From contig CAIYPH010000578.1 in the NCBI GenBank assembly GCA_903928045.1, forward strand, positions 1 through 5,944: 5,944 nt of DNA, read 5' to 3'. Below are positions 4,933 through 5,944 of this stretch, one piece after another. Made by a program: the position numbers and the translations under genes. The stretch comes from an uncultured Rhodospirillales bacterium (GTDB lineage: Bacteria; Pseudomonadota; Alphaproteobacteria; Acetobacterales; Acetobacteraceae). Position 1 is the stretch's first letter, and each line of letters opens with the position of its first letter. The notes beneath the pieces are model-generated. The model was given only the letters and a program-made list of their open reading frames with translations. It was not told the DNA's origin and made no database searches.

Positions 4933-5944
4933 ATGACCACTGCGACCGCCGACGCCGCCCACCCGGCCGGCCCCGTCAAACTCGCGGCGTTTCTTGGCGT
5001 GCTCGGCGTCGTCTACGGTGACATCGGCACCAGCCCGCTCTATGCCCTGAAGGCGAGCCTTGAGCACTTCAAGGAAGGCGGCATGGCCCGCGCCGACGTG
5101 CTCGGCGTGCTCTCGCTGATCCTGTGGTCACTCATCCTGGTGGTCACCGTCAAATACGTCCTCCTCGTCATGCGCGCCGATAACCGGGGCGAAGGCGGCA
5201 TCCTCGCGCTGATGACCCTCGCCCAGCGCGGCGCCACCGGCCCGAAGATGACGCGCGTGCTCGCCATGATCGGCATCTGCGGCGCCGGCCTGTTCTTCGG
5301 CGACGGCATGATCACGCCGGCGATCTCGGTTCTCTCCGCCGTCGAGGGCCTGGAGATCGCCGCCCCGCGCTTCCAGGAATTCGTGTTGCCGCTCTCGGTG
5401 GTCATCATCCTCGGCTTGTTCCTGGTGCAATACCGCGGCACCGCGACCATCGGCCGGCTGTTCGGCCCGATCATGATCCTGTGGTTCGCCGTCATCGGCC
5501 TGCTCGGCGCCAAGGCGATCATCGGCAACCCCGAGGTGCTGCTGGCAATTTCGCCGACTTACGGCATCGCGGTGCTGTTCCGCCACGGCTACCTCGCCTT
5601 CCTCGTGCTCGGCTCGGTCGTGCTGTGCGTCACCGGCGCCGAGGCGCTCTATGCCGACATGGGGCATTTCGGCCGCCGCCCGATCCAGCTCGCCTGGCTG
5701 TTCCTCGTGCTGCCCTGCCTGCTCCTCAACTATTTCGGCCAGGGCGCCTTGGTACTGAGTGACCCCGCGACCCTCAGCAACCCCTTCTTCCTGCTCTGCC
5801 CGGAATGGCTGCGCCTGCCCATGGTGGTGCTCGCCACCGTCGCCACCGTGATCGCCAGCCAGGCGCTGATCTCCGGCGCCTATTCGATGGCCCGCCAGTG
5901 CATGCAGCTCGGCTTCCTGCCCCGCCTGACCGTGCGCCACACCA
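4933..5944 (+). CDS. kup: Kup (TrkD) potassium uptake transporter, N-terminal part
   Basis: The gene runs off the right edge after 337 complete codons; full-length Kup proteins have about 620-640 residues, so roughly half is seen. Kup/HAK/KT transporters import K+ across the inner membrane with protons. The family signature [21 protein letters not shown] is at about 25-45, including the conserved acidic [18 protein letters not shown] (81-96), [21 protein letters not shown] (121-141), [15 protein letters not shown] (233-247), LNYFGQGA (265-272) and [18 protein letters not shown] (314-331) are all strongly family-typical. About eight hydrophobic segments of membrane-spanning length are visible, the first at about 17-36. 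The start at 4933 has GGAG (4922-4925) 7 nt upstream, and a short polar tail [13 protein letters not shown] precedes the first segment, as is usual. It follows yggS by 117 bp on the same strand. The C-terminal cytoplasmic domain lies outside the window. Confidence 0.95.
   Translation, partial: MTTATADAAHPAGPVKLAAFLGVLGVVYGDIGTSPLYALKASLEHFKEGGMARADVLGVLSLILWSLILVVTVKYVLLVMRADNRGEGGILALMTLAQRGATGPKMTRVLAMIGICGAGLFFGDGMITPAISVLSAVEGLEIAAPRFQEFVLPLSVVIILGLFLVQYRGTATIGRLFGPIMILWFAVIGLLGAKAIIGNPEVLLAISPTYGIAVLFRHGYLAFLVLGSVVLCVTGAEALYADMGHFGRRPIQLAWLFLVLPCLLLNYFGQGALVLSDPATLSNPFFLLCPEWLRLPMVVLATVATVIASQALISGAYSMARQCMQLGFLPRLTVRHT

Noticed and set aside
4111..5067. Upstream extension of the ThiE-like frame, antisense to yggS and kup
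   Set aside because: It has no family similarity and is low-complexity Gly/Ala/Asp-rich sequence. The GGAGG before 4110 gives a well-supported start.
5128..5940. 270-codon minus-strand frame inside kup
   Set aside because: Shadow of the kup gene; repetitive Glu/His/Asp/Gln composition is typical of the antisense of a GC-rich membrane protein gene.
1..5944. tRNA, rRNA, CRISPR, insertion sequence or prophage signals
   Set aside because: No cloverleaf-like sequence, regularly spaced repeats, transposase motifs or integrase/attachment-site signals were seen on either strand.

Overview
The window is about 6 kb of GC-rich chromosomal DNA carrying seven genes, two of them cut by the window edges. 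High GC, strong G/C preference at third codon positions, a DUF3576-type lipoprotein, a large alphaproteobacterial porin and poly-T/poly-A hairpins between convergent genes all suggest an alphaproteobacterium. The Rhodospirillales/Acetobacteraceae group is the best guess, but that placement is inferred from style and not proven.

Layout, left to right. (1) The 3' end of an Ogt/MGMT-type DNA alkyl-guanine repair gene (+), followed after 37 bp by a complete NADPH:quinone oxidoreductase gene (qor, +). (2) A 137-bp gap between convergent genes, almost filled by one large imperfect palindrome that looks like a bidirectional terminator. (3) On the minus strand, a DUF3576 lipoprotein gene and, upstream of it, a 456-aa outer-membrane porin gene with a very good ribosome binding site; a rho-independent terminator separates them. 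(4) A 191-bp leader/promoter region for the porin, whose far end holds the probable terminator of a minus-strand ThiE/TenI-like gene. (5) A tight divergent pair, thiE-like (-) and yggS (+, PLP homeostasis), with only 27 bp between start codons. (6) A 117-bp gap with a GC-rich hairpin, then the first 337 codons of a Kup potassium transporter gene (+), which runs off the right edge.

The genes look like ordinary housekeeping and envelope functions: alkylation repair, quinone redox, outer-membrane permeability, B-vitamin cofactor handling and potassium uptake. There is no sign of a phage, insertion sequence, CRISPR array or defence island, and no clear multi-gene pathway. The yggS and thiE-like pair share a loose B-vitamin theme. 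No gap exceeds 200 bp. The least ordinary signals are the nested palindrome at 1161-1284, the altered catalytic motifs of the ThiE-like protein, the crowded thiE/yggS start region and the hairpin in front of kup.
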